Notes: generated by a model not told the origin, from the letters alone. A stretch of DNA of 25,131 nt from JBMNUL01 sp050946255 (GCA_050946255.1 JBMNUL010000017.1:1-25131); one strand, 5' to 3'; shown: positions 15,899 to 24,183, counted from the first letter of the stretch. Made by a program: numbers and translations.

Positions 15899-16798
15899 CT
15901 ACTCTCCCCCTTCCCCATTAGACTCAACGGCTAAAGGCCCTCCTGCAGAATCTCTCACTGCCCCGAAAGACGTCTCATCAGAGTTGGCACCAGAGTTGGC
16001 ACCCGTTTCAACCGAGTGATTCTCATCAGATGCCCCCACCGCGGATTCATCTGAATGTTCTGCCGTCTCAGCGGATTCACCTGAATCCTCTGCCGGCGCC
16101 GCAGGTTCATCTGGGTGCTCTGCCGACTCCGCAGAAGAATCCTCTGCCGGCTCCGCAGGTTCATCTGGGTGCTCTGCCGACTCCGCAGAAGAATCCTCAA
16201 CGGCTCCAGGTTGGTCATCTGCAGATCTAGCGAAATCGCGCTGTTCTTGCAATCTCACCTTTCGCTGCGTGAATGATTCCCTGTCGGAAAGCCTGATGAC
16301 CTTGGTGCCAGAAGAGGTTGAAGGTGCCGATGTGGGATTGCCATCACCACCAGCACCCGAGGTCTCTGTTGGGTTTAATTCCCCAGCACCTGCTGAGCCT
16401 GCAGAACTGACAGCTGCGGTAACTCCAGCCACATCGGAAGCACCAGTTTGCGACACCCCTTTGGAACTTCCGGAATCCACAAACTTGACCTTGGATGCCA
16501 CTGGAACAGATGACGAATCCCGAGATGCCCCACCAGATTTTGCAGACGCTTCTGCCTCCTGCCTCTCGCGCTCCTTGTCCTTCTTCGACATCGCAAGGAA
16601 GGGGTTGTTGATGGTCTCCTCGATCGTGTTTGGGTCAAGTCCCTCCTTCTTGAGGGTGTCGTTGACCTTGTCCTGGGCATCGCGGAACTGCCTCACCGCT
16701 TTTCCGACGGTAGTTCCGAGCTTGGGAAGCTTGTCAGGACCCACAATCAGAATGGCGAAGATCAAGATGACGAGTATTTCAGGAAGTCCTAGGTTCAA
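15899..16798 (-). CDS. Sec-independent translocase TatA/TatB-family protein with acidic repeat tail
   Basis: Small membrane component of the Tat system. The N-terminus (1-45) has a single hydrophobic helix, the hinge VGPDKLPKLG (19-28) and an amphipathic helix. Glu7 at the helix start and GPDKLP lean towards TatB, but only one such gene is present, so a dual TatA/B role is possible. The family is usually 60-180 residues; this one has 299. From about 70 on it is low complexity, becoming strongly acidic (E, D, A, P, S) with 18-residue repeats of the type AEDSSAESAEHPDEPAEP at about 200-255. TTG start at 16798, with GGAGG four nt upstream. It follows the TPR gene and precedes tatC. Confidence 0.9.
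   Translation of the reverse strand: MNLGLPEILVILIFAILIVGPDKLPKLGTTVGKAVRQFRDAQDKVNDTLKKEGLDPNTIEETINNPFLAMSKKDKERERQEAEASAKSGGASRDSSSVPVASKVKFVDSGSSKGVSQTGASDVAGVTAAVSSAGSAGAGELNPTETSGAGGDGNPTSAPSTSSGTKVIRLSDRESFTQRKVRLQEQRDFARSADDQPGAVEDSSAESAEHPDEPAEPAEDSSAESAEHPDEPAAPAEDSGESAETAEHSDESAVGASDENHSVETGANSGANSDETSFGAVRDSAGGPLAVESNGEGGE
16045..16205. repeat. 54-bp tandem repeat in the tatA/B tail
   Basis: Copies starting at 16101 and 16155 are identical for at least 44 bp, with a 54-bp period. A degenerate copy precedes them at about 16045-16100. The period is in frame (18 codons), so copy number can vary without breaking the gene. Confidence 0.85.
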
Positions 16799-16820
16799 TG
16801 GTCCTCCACTACACGCGAAC

Positions 16821-16839
16821 CCACTCTAGTCTAGAGTGG
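16821..16839. terminator. Perfect inverted repeat containing the TPR-gene stop codon
   Basis: In the minus direction CCACTCTAGACTAGAGTGG has 9-bp perfect arms around one base, and the stop codon TAG is part of its 3' arm. It could fold into an 8-bp stem with a 3-nt loop. No T tract follows, so an mRNA 3'-end or processing hairpin, or a protein site, is as likely as an intrinsic terminator. Confidence 0.4.
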
Positions 16840-17551
16840 ACAGCTGCTGCTCGGCGAAGGACTTTGCGCCCTGGCTGTCATCTTCGTCGAGCGAAATTGC
16901 CTTGTTGTAGGCAGTTTTCGCGTTCTCCGTATCGCCATTGTTCTGGTAGACCTGCCCAAGCTTGGCCCAGAGCACAGCATTGTTCGGGTCTTTTTCTGTC
17001 TGGGCGACCAGGGCCCCCTGAGCGGAATCCAAATCGCCGAGATAGTAGTAGCAGAAAGCCATGTTTATCACGGCATCTGTGTCGTTTTCAGTTTGCAGGT
17101 AGGTGCTGTAGTTCGACAAGGCCTCCTGGAAAAGTTCGTCGGAGCTGTGAGAAGAATCGATGTTCCCATCCAATACATCGGTGGCCCAGTTGTAATAGGT
17201 GTCGGCCATATTCAGATAGTTGGTCGGCTCGGAGGAGTCTGCATCGATCAGCGTCTGAATATTGTCGACCTCCGCCTGATACTCATCATCTGCGGATGAA
17301 GAGGAATTAAAGCCCATGAGAACCGAGACGCTTGGAACGGCAAATGCCAAGATGAGGAGCACACTGAAGAAAATGGCCGCAATCTTTTTGGTGCGAGCTT
17401 GCCTTTCCCTCTTCTTCTCCTCATGATGCTGCTCGGCCTTGGCGTTCTTTGCCTGAACGGCCTTCTGCTCGCTGCTCTTGGGAGCAGGTTTTGCAGTTCT
17501 TCTAGCGTGGCTGCTCTTGTTCTTTGGCTGTTGCTTCTTACTGTTAGACAA
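16826..17551 (-). CDS. Membrane-anchored TPR protein
   Basis: A 241-residue protein of no assigned pathway. Residues 1-56 are cytoplasmic, hydrophilic and basic (K, Q, A, H, R), followed by one membrane segment at 57-79 (IAAIFFSVLLILAFAVPSVSVLMG region). Residues from about 110 to 226 hold three tetratricopeptide-like helical pairs, for example AVLWAKLGQVYQNNGDTENAK. Topology is probably N-in with the TPR domain outside, so it may scaffold or assist folding of exported proteins. That fits its place just upstream of tatA/B and tatC. The start is TTG at 17551 with GGAG eight nt upstream. The stop codon lies in a palindrome. The fold is fairly certain, the function unknown. Confidence 0.85.
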   Translation of the reverse strand: MSNSKKQQPKNKSSHARRTAKPAPKSSEQKAVQAKNAKAEQHHEEKKRERQARTKKIAAIFFSVLLILAFAVPSVSVLMGFNSSSSADDEYQAEVDNIQTLIDADSSEPTNYLNMADTYYNWATDVLDGNIDSSHSSDELFQEALSNYSTYLQTENDTDAVINMAFCYYYLGDLDSAQGALVAQTEKDPNNAVLWAKLGQVYQNNGDTENAKTAYNKAISLDEDDSQGAKSFAEQQLSTLD

Positions 17552-17587
17552 AACTATTCTCCAAAACGAGACTCTGCGGGTTCCAAG

Positions 17588-17603
17588 CAGGAGCTAGCTC
17601 CTG
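17588..17603. terminator. Perfect 16-bp palindrome at the amidohydrolase stop codon
   Basis: CAGGAGCTAGCTCCTG is fully self-complementary and can fold as a 6-bp stem with loop CTAG. It contains the TAG stop of the amidohydrolase gene. No T tract follows. It is the second stop-associated CTAG palindrome in consecutive genes. Confidence 0.35.
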
Positions 17604-18961
17604 AGCTTCACGCGCATTTCCTCGACTCGGTCGAAGACCCTCTGCACCTCTACACCGTGCAGGTCCTCTCCTGCATAAACGACCTTCCCGTTGATCATCG
17701 TCATGAGGATGTTCTCCTGGTTGGCGGTGTGAACGATTGCAGACGAAGGATCGTGGGTGGGAACCTGATGTGAATTCGATAGGTCGATTGCGATGATGTC
17801 GGCGAGCTTCCCAGGCTCGAGCGAACCGACCTTGTCGTCGATCTTCAACGCTCTGGCGCCGTCGAGAGTCGCAAGCCTCAGGACCTGAGAGGTGCGCAAG
17901 AACTCCTTCACCCCATGTCCGCTGCTGCTCGCTGCCCTCTGGAGGAGAAGCGCGATCCTCATCTCGTCGATTGGGTCGGTTACATCGGACGCGGCAGGGG
18001 AATCAGTGCCGATTCCAACTCTGATTCCCGCCTGGAGGAACCTCAGGATAGGGGCCCTTCCCATACCGAGCTTGGAGTTGCACCTCGGGAAAACCGAAAT
18101 GGCAACGTCATGGCTCGCGAGCGTCTCGATATCTCGATCGTCAACGTGCGTGCAATGGATTGCAAGCACATTGGGAACGTCGAGCAACTTCCAGTTGAGG
18201 ATGTACTGCACGGGGCTCACACCCGTGGCAAGCCAGCTGGGCTGGTGTGCCTCGAAGTTCCTGTCAGCGGGATCCTCGTAGAGAGAGAACACGGGCTTGC
18301 CCATCTTGACGAAGTCGTACTCCTCCTGGCTGGAGGCGAGGTGTATTGCAAGCGGAGTGCCATCGGACGCATAATCCGCAAGCTCCTTGAAGACTTCCGG
18401 ATGGCAGGTGTAAAGCGAATACGGGGCAATTCCGATTTCAATCATCTCGGGGTCTGCATCGGCACGCCAACTGTCTATGTCGCGGTATGCAGACTGCAGC
18501 ACATATGGGATCTCGGCCCTCTCATTGGTGCCGACCTCCCTGTAGATGATTCCTCGCAGTCCCATCTCCTTGGCAGCATGGAAGGAAGCTCCAGTGGAGG
18601 TGACATCGGAGATCGTGGTGATTCCCGACCTCACAGCCTCGATTGCGCCTAAGAGCGCAGAGTCGAGCCAATCACGGTAGGTGAACCTCTGGGCCTTCTT
18701 GGTGAGCTGCATCTTCCACGCAGCATAGGGGACATCGTAGAGAAGACCCCTCAAGGCCGAATACTCCAAATGGGTGTGGGTGTCGACGAATCCCGGCATC
18801 AGAGCGGCAATGCCGAAATCCTTGAACTCCTCGTCGGGGTATTTTGCCCTCAACGTGTTCGCATCTCCCAAATCCACGATCTGGTTTCCGCGAACTAGGA
18901 TTGCGCCATTCTCAATATGAGGAGACGAAACTGGGATAACGTACCTTGCAAAGAGAAGCAC
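17594..18961 (-). CDS. Amidohydrolase, MTA/SAH or aminofutalosine deaminase-like
   Basis: A metal-dependent amidohydrolase of the nucleoside/guanine deaminase group. Visible ligands are the PGFVDTHTH motif (His62, His64), AIHLASS (His207), AIHCTHVDD (His269) and GIGTDSPAAS (Asp320). The segment FPRCNSKLGMGRAP (291-304) and the following helix resemble enzymes annotated as 5-methylthioadenosine/S-adenosylhomocysteine deaminase (MtaD) and aminofutalosine deaminase (MqnX, menaquinone synthesis). I cannot choose between them by eye. GTG at 18961 has an excellent AAAGGAGAT seven nt upstream. The 93-bp upstream gap to pgi holds TTGACA and a small dyad TGACATGGTCA (18994-19004), suggesting its own promoter, although no -10 at proper spacing is evident. 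Confidence 0.88.
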   Translation of the reverse strand: MLLFARYVIPVSSPHIENGAILVRGNQIVDLGDANTLRAKYPDEEFKDFGIAALMPGFVDTHTHLEYSALRGLLYDVPYAAWKMQLTKKAQRFTYRDWLDSALLGAIEAVRSGITTISDVTSTGASFHAAKEMGLRGIIYREVGTNERAEIPYVLQSAYRDIDSWRADADPEMIEIGIAPYSLYTCHPEVFKELADYASDGTPLAIHLASSQEEYDFVKMGKPVFSLYEDPADRNFEAHQPSWLATGVSPVQYILNWKLLDVPNVLAIHCTHVDDRDIETLASHDVAISVFPRCNSKLGMGRAPILRFLQAGIRVGIGTDSPAASDVTDPIDEMRIALLLQRAASSSGHGVKEFLRTSQVLRLATLDGARALKIDDKVGSLEPGKLADIIAIDLSNSHQVPTHDPSSAIVHTANQENILMTMINGKVVYAGEDLHGVEVQRVFDRVEEMRVKLRS

Positions 18962-19054
18962 GGTTTATCTCCTTTCGTCGAATCTGGTAATACTGACCAT
19001 GTCAATTTAATAACTATATCTCCAAGCCAGCAAAAGATTCAGAGAAAACGCGCA

Positions 19055-20794
19055 TCAGAGCCGCGAAGGAACGTGCCTTCGGACTTTTTCGGCTATCCTC
19101 TTCAGGACATCCGGGGAGTTGTTCACAAGATGGATGTGCGCCGCTCTTCGCATGTGCATGTTCAGTGCGAGAAAATCTCCCCTGGCCTGCGAGGATGCGA
19201 GGTATGCGAGGCCGAACGACTCGCCGGGAATCTGAATGTCATCCTCCTCCTCGGAGGACAAGATCAAGAACACTCCCCTGTTCTTGCCTCCCTTTTGATA
19301 CTGGCCAATCGAGTGGAGATACCTGGGGCCCATCTCAAGACATGCCGGGCATCCGCTGATCTTTGCAACATCGTGCCTCATGGACTCTAGAATCTGGTGC
19401 CTCTCCTCGTCTACCGGGAGAAACGCGTTCAGTGAGAAGTAATCGCCCTTTTTCATCGATGAGAACAGGACGCCCAAGATGTCGTCTAGATCTCGAGGCT
19501 GCTGGCCGGGTTTGATCAGTATCTCGGAGACCTCGTATCCCTCTACCATCTCACCTCGAGTGAACACCATGTAGTCCCCCGCGTCGACTCCCTTGCCATG
19601 ATCTCCCGATAATATCTTGCGGACCTCTATCTTCGTGGACTCAACATCCGGCTGGTCAAATGGATTTAATTCTAGAAGTGCAGATGCCATCGATATTGCA
19701 TACTCCCAGACCACGAAATGCCTGGCAGCGTCTTCAGGCGAATCGATGGTCATCTCTATGATCGGGATGTAATCGATTATGGAAGCGACGCTCTTCTCGC
19801 CATTCTGGGTCGTTCCGTCGGGCCAGGTGCGGTCCCGATCGCACTCCATCGTGTATGCAATCGCGAACCTGTCGCTGTTATGTGTTTGGAGAAGCGAGAC
19901 ATCTGACTCGGTGTTTGGGAGAATCCCCCAGCCATCCTTGCCGGTAGATTCTGCGATGAGCTGTTCAAGCCACATTCCAAGGGCTGCGCAGGACTCGCTG
20001 AAGTTGAACGAGAGCTTGTCGCGGCCCCTAAGAACAGACTCCTTGAGGTAGCTCGCCAACCTCAGCGCTGGATTCTCCATGCTGTCGAGCGAGCATTTGC
20101 GCTCCGCCTCGGCGCAATAGTCGACGAGAGCGCAGACATCCATTCCCATCAGCGCAAAGGGAACAAGCCCGAAAACAGAGAGTGCGGAAAAGCGGCCTCC
20201 AACCGTTGGCTCTCCTGGGAAAACCGCCGCAAATCCATCCTGCAAGGCAGTTTTTTCCAGCTGGCTGCCAGGATCCGTGATGGCCACGAACCTCTTCCCC
20301 GCCTTCTCGGGTCCAAGTGCTTTCACGAACTCTTCCCATATGCATTTGAACATCATCGTGGGCTCGATCGTGGTGCCAGATTTAGAGGAGACCACGACAA
20401 TAGTCCTGGCTGGGTTAATGGAATCTAGCACGCTGCGCACGAACTCTGGGGAAAGGCAATCCATCGTGTGGAAGCCGATATCCAGCCTGCCAACGTTGTC
20501 TAGAAGTGATGCCATCGTCATAGAGGCTTGAGTGGAACCACCCTGTCCGATGATCAGGACATCTTCCAAACCTGCCCCGCGCTCAGCCTCGGCGAACTCC
20601 ATGACCTTCCTGGGATCGTAAGGAGGCTTTGTGCACAGCGTTGTCCATCCGGTGAAACGCTTGGCAAAATCCTCTGCTTCCTCGGAGAATCCGAAAAGGG
20701 TGGCATCCCCAGAGGCGAGCCTGGACGCTGCTTTTATATCAATGAGCTTCTGAGCTATTGCACTTTGAGGAATGGAAATGGAATCGTATGACAT
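19055..20794 (-). CDS. pgi: Glucose-6-phosphate isomerase, transaldolase-fusion type, stand-alone
   Basis: Interconverts glucose-6-phosphate and fructose-6-phosphate. Motifs, numbered from ATG 20794, are IIGQGGSTQASM (about 81-92), SSKSGTTIEP (136-145) for phosphate binding, TVGGRFSALSVFGLVPF (about 197-213) and QLIAESTGKDGWGILP (about 278-293) with the catalytic Glu. VVWEYAISMASALLELNPFDQP follows. The 579-residue layout, with a long C-terminal part, resembles the Pgi half of bifunctional transaldolase/Pgi proteins rather than E. coli Pgi. No transaldolase domain precedes it. The SD is weak (GTGAG); an in-frame GTG at 20803 is an alternative start. It follows rplQ after a stem-loop. Confidence 0.88.
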   Translation of the reverse strand: MSYDSISIPQSAIAQKLIDIKAASRLASGDATLFGFSEEAEDFAKRFTGWTTLCTKPPYDPRKVMEFAEAERGAGLEDVLIIGQGGSTQASMTMASLLDNVGRLDIGFHTMDCLSPEFVRSVLDSINPARTIVVVSSKSGTTIEPTMMFKCIWEEFVKALGPEKAGKRFVAITDPGSQLEKTALQDGFAAVFPGEPTVGGRFSALSVFGLVPFALMGMDVCALVDYCAEAERKCSLDSMENPALRLASYLKESVLRGRDKLSFNFSESCAALGMWLEQLIAESTGKDGWGILPNTESDVSLLQTHNSDRFAIAYTMECDRDRTWPDGTTQNGEKSVASIIDYIPIIEMTIDSPEDAARHFVVWEYAISMASALLELNPFDQPDVESTKIEVRKILSGDHGKGVDAGDYMVFTRGEMVEGYEVSEILIKPGQQPRDLDDILGVLFSSMKKGDYFSLNAFLPVDEERHQILESMRHDVAKISGCPACLEMGPRYLHSIGQYQKGGKNRGVFLILSSEEEDDIQIPGESFGLAYLASSQARGDFLALNMHMRRAAHIHLVNNSPDVLKRIAEKVRRHVPSRL

Positions 20795-20824
20795 TTTTCT
20801 CACTTATCTTGCCAAGTTATGCGA

Positions 20825-20858
20825 AACGGGCCGGACAAGTTTCCCTGCCCGGCCCGTT
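20825..20858 (-). terminator. Stem-loop after rplQ
   Basis: Arms AACGGGCCGG and CCGGCCCGTT form a perfect 10-bp GC-rich stem with a 14-nt loop, 16 bp beyond the rplQ stop. The tract after it in the minus direction is short (TTTCGC counting the stem's last T's), so termination may be incomplete, allowing some readthrough into pgi. Confidence 0.7.
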
Positions 20859-20873
20859 AAGGATTTCGGAATC

Positions 20874-21761
20874 TTACTCGCCCTCGCCCTCGGCAGGCTC
20901 GTCAGCAGGCTTGGCCTCATCGGCAGCAGCGTCTGCTTCATCGGAAGCCTCCTCGGCTGGAGCCTCCTCTTCCTCAGGAGTCTCCTCGGTCTCGGCTTTA
21001 TCCTCTGCGGGAGCCTCCTCGGTTTCTTCCTCGGAAGCCTCCTCAGCGGGCGCCTCCTCGGTCTCAGCCTCGGCATTGTCCTCGGCGGGAGCCTCCTCGG
21101 CTTCTGCCTCGTCAGCCTCCTCGGCTGGAGTCTCCTCTTCCTCAGCTGCAGCCTCGGCTTCGGTCTCGGTCTCGGCAGCTGCATCCTCTGCAGCCTCCTC
21201 GGTGGGAGCCGATTCAGCTTCGGACATGGCCTCAACTGCCTCGTCAGCCTCATCGTCATCGAACTGGAACTTGGCGTTGAGCTCCTCGGCGGCAGCCTTC
21301 TCGGCAGCCTTTCCGCGTAACGGCTTCTCCTCCTTGGCCTTCTCCTTCTCTTTCTCTTCCTTCTTGGAAGCAGAAGTCTTGGCGCCAGTGGGATTGACCA
21401 CGGACTCGGTGACGAGTTCCATGATCACCATCGGGGCGTTGTCACCCTTGCGGTTGCCGAGCTTGTAGATTCTGGTATACCCGCCATTGCGATCGGCGAA
21501 CATGCCCTGATCGACCTTCTCGAAAACCTCGCGAACGATTTCCTTGTCTCCAACGGCCGCAATTGCAAGTCGACGGGAATGGATGTCTCCGCGCTTGGCC
21601 CAAGTGATCACCCTGTCAACATCTCCGCGAATCTCCTTGGCACGCGGGAGGGTGGTCTTGATACGGTCGTTGGCAAGTAGAGCTGCGGTCAGGCTCTTCT
21701 TCATTGCCTTGGTGTGAGCCGGGCTAGTCCCCAGCTTACGGCCCTTTTTACGATGTCTCAT
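20874..21761 (-). CDS. rplQ: 50S ribosomal protein L17 with long acidic tail
   Basis: Large-subunit protein located near the polypeptide exit side. Residues 1 to about 122 are a normal L17: MRHRKKGRKLG, TSPAHTKAMKKSL, NGGYTRIYKLGNRKGDNAPM. Bacterial L17 usually ends at 115-130 residues, sometimes a little longer in actinobacteria. Here about 170 more follow: a Lys/Glu stretch (133-160), then residues 168-295 almost entirely E, A, D, T and P with degenerate EEAPAEE-type repeats. The tail is in frame with good codon use and ends at a clear stop 16 bp before a stem-loop, so it looks genuine. ATG at 21761, 18 bp after rpoA. It ends the ribosomal operon. Confidence 0.96.
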   Translation of the reverse strand: MRHRKKGRKLGTSPAHTKAMKKSLTAALLANDRIKTTLPRAKEIRGDVDRVITWAKRGDIHSRRLAIAAVGDKEIVREVFEKVDQGMFADRNGGYTRIYKLGNRKGDNAPMVIMELVTESVVNPTGAKTSASKKEEKEKEKAKEEKPLRGKAAEKAAAEELNAKFQFDDDEADEAVEAMSEAESAPTEEAAEDAAAETETEAEAAAEEEETPAEEADEAEAEEAPAEDNAEAETEEAPAEEASEEETEEAPAEDKAETEETPEEEEAPAEEASDEADAAADEAKPADEPAEGEGE

Positions 21762-21779
21762 TGTGCTAATCTCCTACGG

Positions 21780-22721
21780 TTATTGCTTGAGGCTGAGCCC
21801 CATCGCCTGAAGCTTGTCCTTGACTTCCTCGATGGATTTCGCCCCGAAGTTGCGGATGTTGAGAAGGTCGTTCTCGGAATAATCGACGAGCTGGCGCACC
21901 GTGTGAATGCCTGCACGCTTGAGGCAGTTGTACGAGCGCACGGAGAGGTCGAGGTCCTCGACCTGCTTCTCCAGCTCGAAGTTCTTGGATGGACCCTCGG
22001 CGGCAAAGATCGATTCCTGAGCAACCGGCTCTGAACCCTCCTGAAGTGCAAGGAAGGCCTCCATGTGCTGGGTGATGATCACAGCTGCGTTGCAAACAGC
22101 CTGGGTCGGGGTGATCGCACCGTTGGTCTCGACCTCGAGGACCAGACGATCGTAGTCGGTCCTCTGCCCACGACGGGTGTTCTCAACCTCCATAGCGCAA
22201 CGGCGAATCGGCGAGAAGAGGGAATCGGTATGGATGATTCCAATCGGGTCCTCCGGACGCTTGTTGCGGTCGGCGGAAACATAGCCCCTGCCAACTCCGA
22301 TTCGAAGCGTCATCTCGAGCGAGCCGCCCTCGGCCACGGTGGCGATGACATGCTCCGGATTGATGAGGTTGAACTCGGCCGGAAGCTGAATGTCTGCACC
22401 GGTGACCACGCATGGGCCCTTTGCAGAGATAGTGGCTATGACCTCGTCCGCAGTCTCCATGGGCTGGAACAGCAGACCCTTGACGTTGAGAACTATATCC
22501 GTGACGTCCTCGACGACGCCGGGAGCCGTCGTGAACTCATGCTGCACTCCCTCGATCTGGATAGCAGTGACTGCTGCACCAGTGAGCGAGGAGAGAAGGA
22601 CGCGGCGCATGCTGTTCCCAAGCGTGGAGCCATAGCCGCGCTCGAGAGGCTCGACGATGAAGCGCGCGAGCGTATCGCTTACAGATTCCACCGTTACCTG
22701 CGGTCGAATGAATTCTGACAT
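21780..22721 (-). CDS. rpoA: RNA polymerase alpha subunit
   Basis: Dimerises to start RNA polymerase assembly and binds UP elements and activators through its C-terminal domain. The 313-residue length is standard. The N-terminal domain has EPLERGYGSTLGNSMRRVLL (32-51), and the C-terminal domain has LDLSVRSYNCLKRAGI and LLNIRNFGAKSIEEVKDKL. ATG at 22721 has a strong GAGGAGG nine nt upstream. It sits between rpsD (26 bp) and rplQ (18 bp) as in most bacteria. Nothing odd. Confidence 0.98.
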   Translation of the reverse strand: MSEFIRPQVTVESVSDTLARFIVEPLERGYGSTLGNSMRRVLLSSLTGAAVTAIQIEGVQHEFTTAPGVVEDVTDIVLNVKGLLFQPMETADEVIATISAKGPCVVTGADIQLPAEFNLINPEHVIATVAEGGSLEMTLRIGVGRGYVSADRNKRPEDPIGIIHTDSLFSPIRRCAMEVENTRRGQRTDYDRLVLEVETNGAITPTQAVCNAAVIITQHMEAFLALQEGSEPVAQESIFAAEGPSKNFELEKQVEDLDLSVRSYNCLKRAGIHTVRQLVDYSENDLLNIRNFGAKSIEEVKDKLQAMGLSLKQ

Positions 22722-22747
22722 TAAGCAGTGCCTCCTCTATCAGATCG

Positions 22748-23374
<627 letters not shown>

Positions 23375-23396
23375 ATTGACTTCACCTTTCTAGGTA

Positions 23397-23798
23397 CTAC
23401 ACGCGGCGGCGCTTGCGTGGGCGGCAGCCGTTGTGCGGAATGGGCGTGCAATCTTGGATGGAGGCAACCTCGAGACCAGCGGCCTGGAGAGTGCGGATTG
23501 CAGTCTCCCTGCCCGGGCCCGGGCCCTTGACGAACACGGTGATCTTGCGAACGCCGTGCTCCTGGGCTGTCTTTGCGACAGCCTCTGCGGCCATCTGCGC
23601 TGCAAACGGGGTGGACTTACGAGAGCCCTTGAAACCCACGGTACCAGCGGATTGCCATGCGATCACATTGCCCTTGGTGTCGGTAATCGACACGATGGTG
23701 TTGTTGAAAGTGGACTTGATGTGCGCCTGTCCGACGGCGATATTCTTGCGCTCGGAGCGCCTGATCCTGGTGTGAGCGTTGTTCTTCTTCTGTGGCAT
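23397..23798 (-). CDS. rpsK: 30S ribosomal protein S11
   Basis: Platform protein of the 30S subunit near the mRNA exit. The 133 residues include HIKSTFNNTIVSITDTKGNV, WQSAGTVGFKGSRKSTPFAAQ and the C-terminal DCTPIPHNGCRPRKRRRV. ATG at 23798 follows the rpsM stop by two nt (TAGAGATG), implying coupled translation. No unusual features. Confidence 0.98.
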   Translation of the reverse strand: MPQKKNNAHTRIRRSERKNIAVGQAHIKSTFNNTIVSITDTKGNVIAWQSAGTVGFKGSRKSTPFAAQMAAEAVAKTAQEHGVRKITVFVKGPGPGRETAIRTLQAAGLEVASIQDCTPIPHNGCRPRKRRRV

Positions 23799-23800
23799 CT

Positions 23801-24169
23801 CTACTTCTTCTTTCCGCCGATTTGCTTACGAGGTCCCTTGCGGGTGCGGGCATTGGTGTGGGTGCGCTGGCCGCGAACGGGAAGTCCCCTGCGGTGGCGC
23901 AGTCCGCGATAGCACCCGATCTCCATGAGCCTCTTGATGTTCTGGGAGGTCTCACGGCGAAGGTCGCCCTCGACGGTTAGGTTAGCGTCGATGTAATCCC
24001 TGATGGCCACGATCTCATCCTCGGTGAGGTCTCGGCACCTGGTGTCTGGGTTGACGCCGGTTGCTGCGAGAATCTTCTTGGAGGTGGACAGGCCGATTCC
24101 GTAGATGTAGGTCAAACCAATTTCGACTCGCTTGTCACGAGGCAAGTCGACTCCGACTATACGGGCCAA
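23801..24169 (-). CDS. rpsM: 30S ribosomal protein S13
   Basis: Head protein of the 30S subunit that contacts 5S rRNA and L5 in the intersubunit bridge and the P-site tRNA. 122 residues: MARIVGVDLPRDKRVEIGLTY at the N-terminus, DLTEDEIVAIRDYID in the middle, and C-terminal RGLPVRGQRTHTNARTRKGP with the basic tail. The start is TTG at 24169 with AAGGAG six nt upstream; no ATG or GTG gives the family N-terminus. The SD overlaps the region just after the rpmJ stop. Confidence 0.98.
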   Translation of the reverse strand: MARIVGVDLPRDKRVEIGLTYIYGIGLSTSKKILAATGVNPDTRCRDLTEDEIVAIRDYIDANLTVEGDLRRETSQNIKRLMEIGCYRGLRHRRGLPVRGQRTHTNARTRKGPRKQIGGKKK

Positions 24170-24183
24170 TTCGAACTCCTTCC

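Noticed and set aside
16101..16208. Possible CRISPR-like array in the repeated tatA/B region
   Set aside because: The repeats are tandem, without spacers, and encode an in-frame 18-residue unit.
18977..19005. TTGACA as -35 of an amidohydrolase promoter
   Set aside because: The -35 match is perfect, but the sequence 17 bp downstream is TTCGAC, and the nearest TATTAC is only 7 bp away. I therefore do not list it as a promoter.
20758..21468. Ser/Ala-rich plus-strand frame opposite the L17 tail, looking like a surface protein
   Set aside because: It is the antisense of Glu/Ala codon repeats in rplQ, without its own SD or conserved features.
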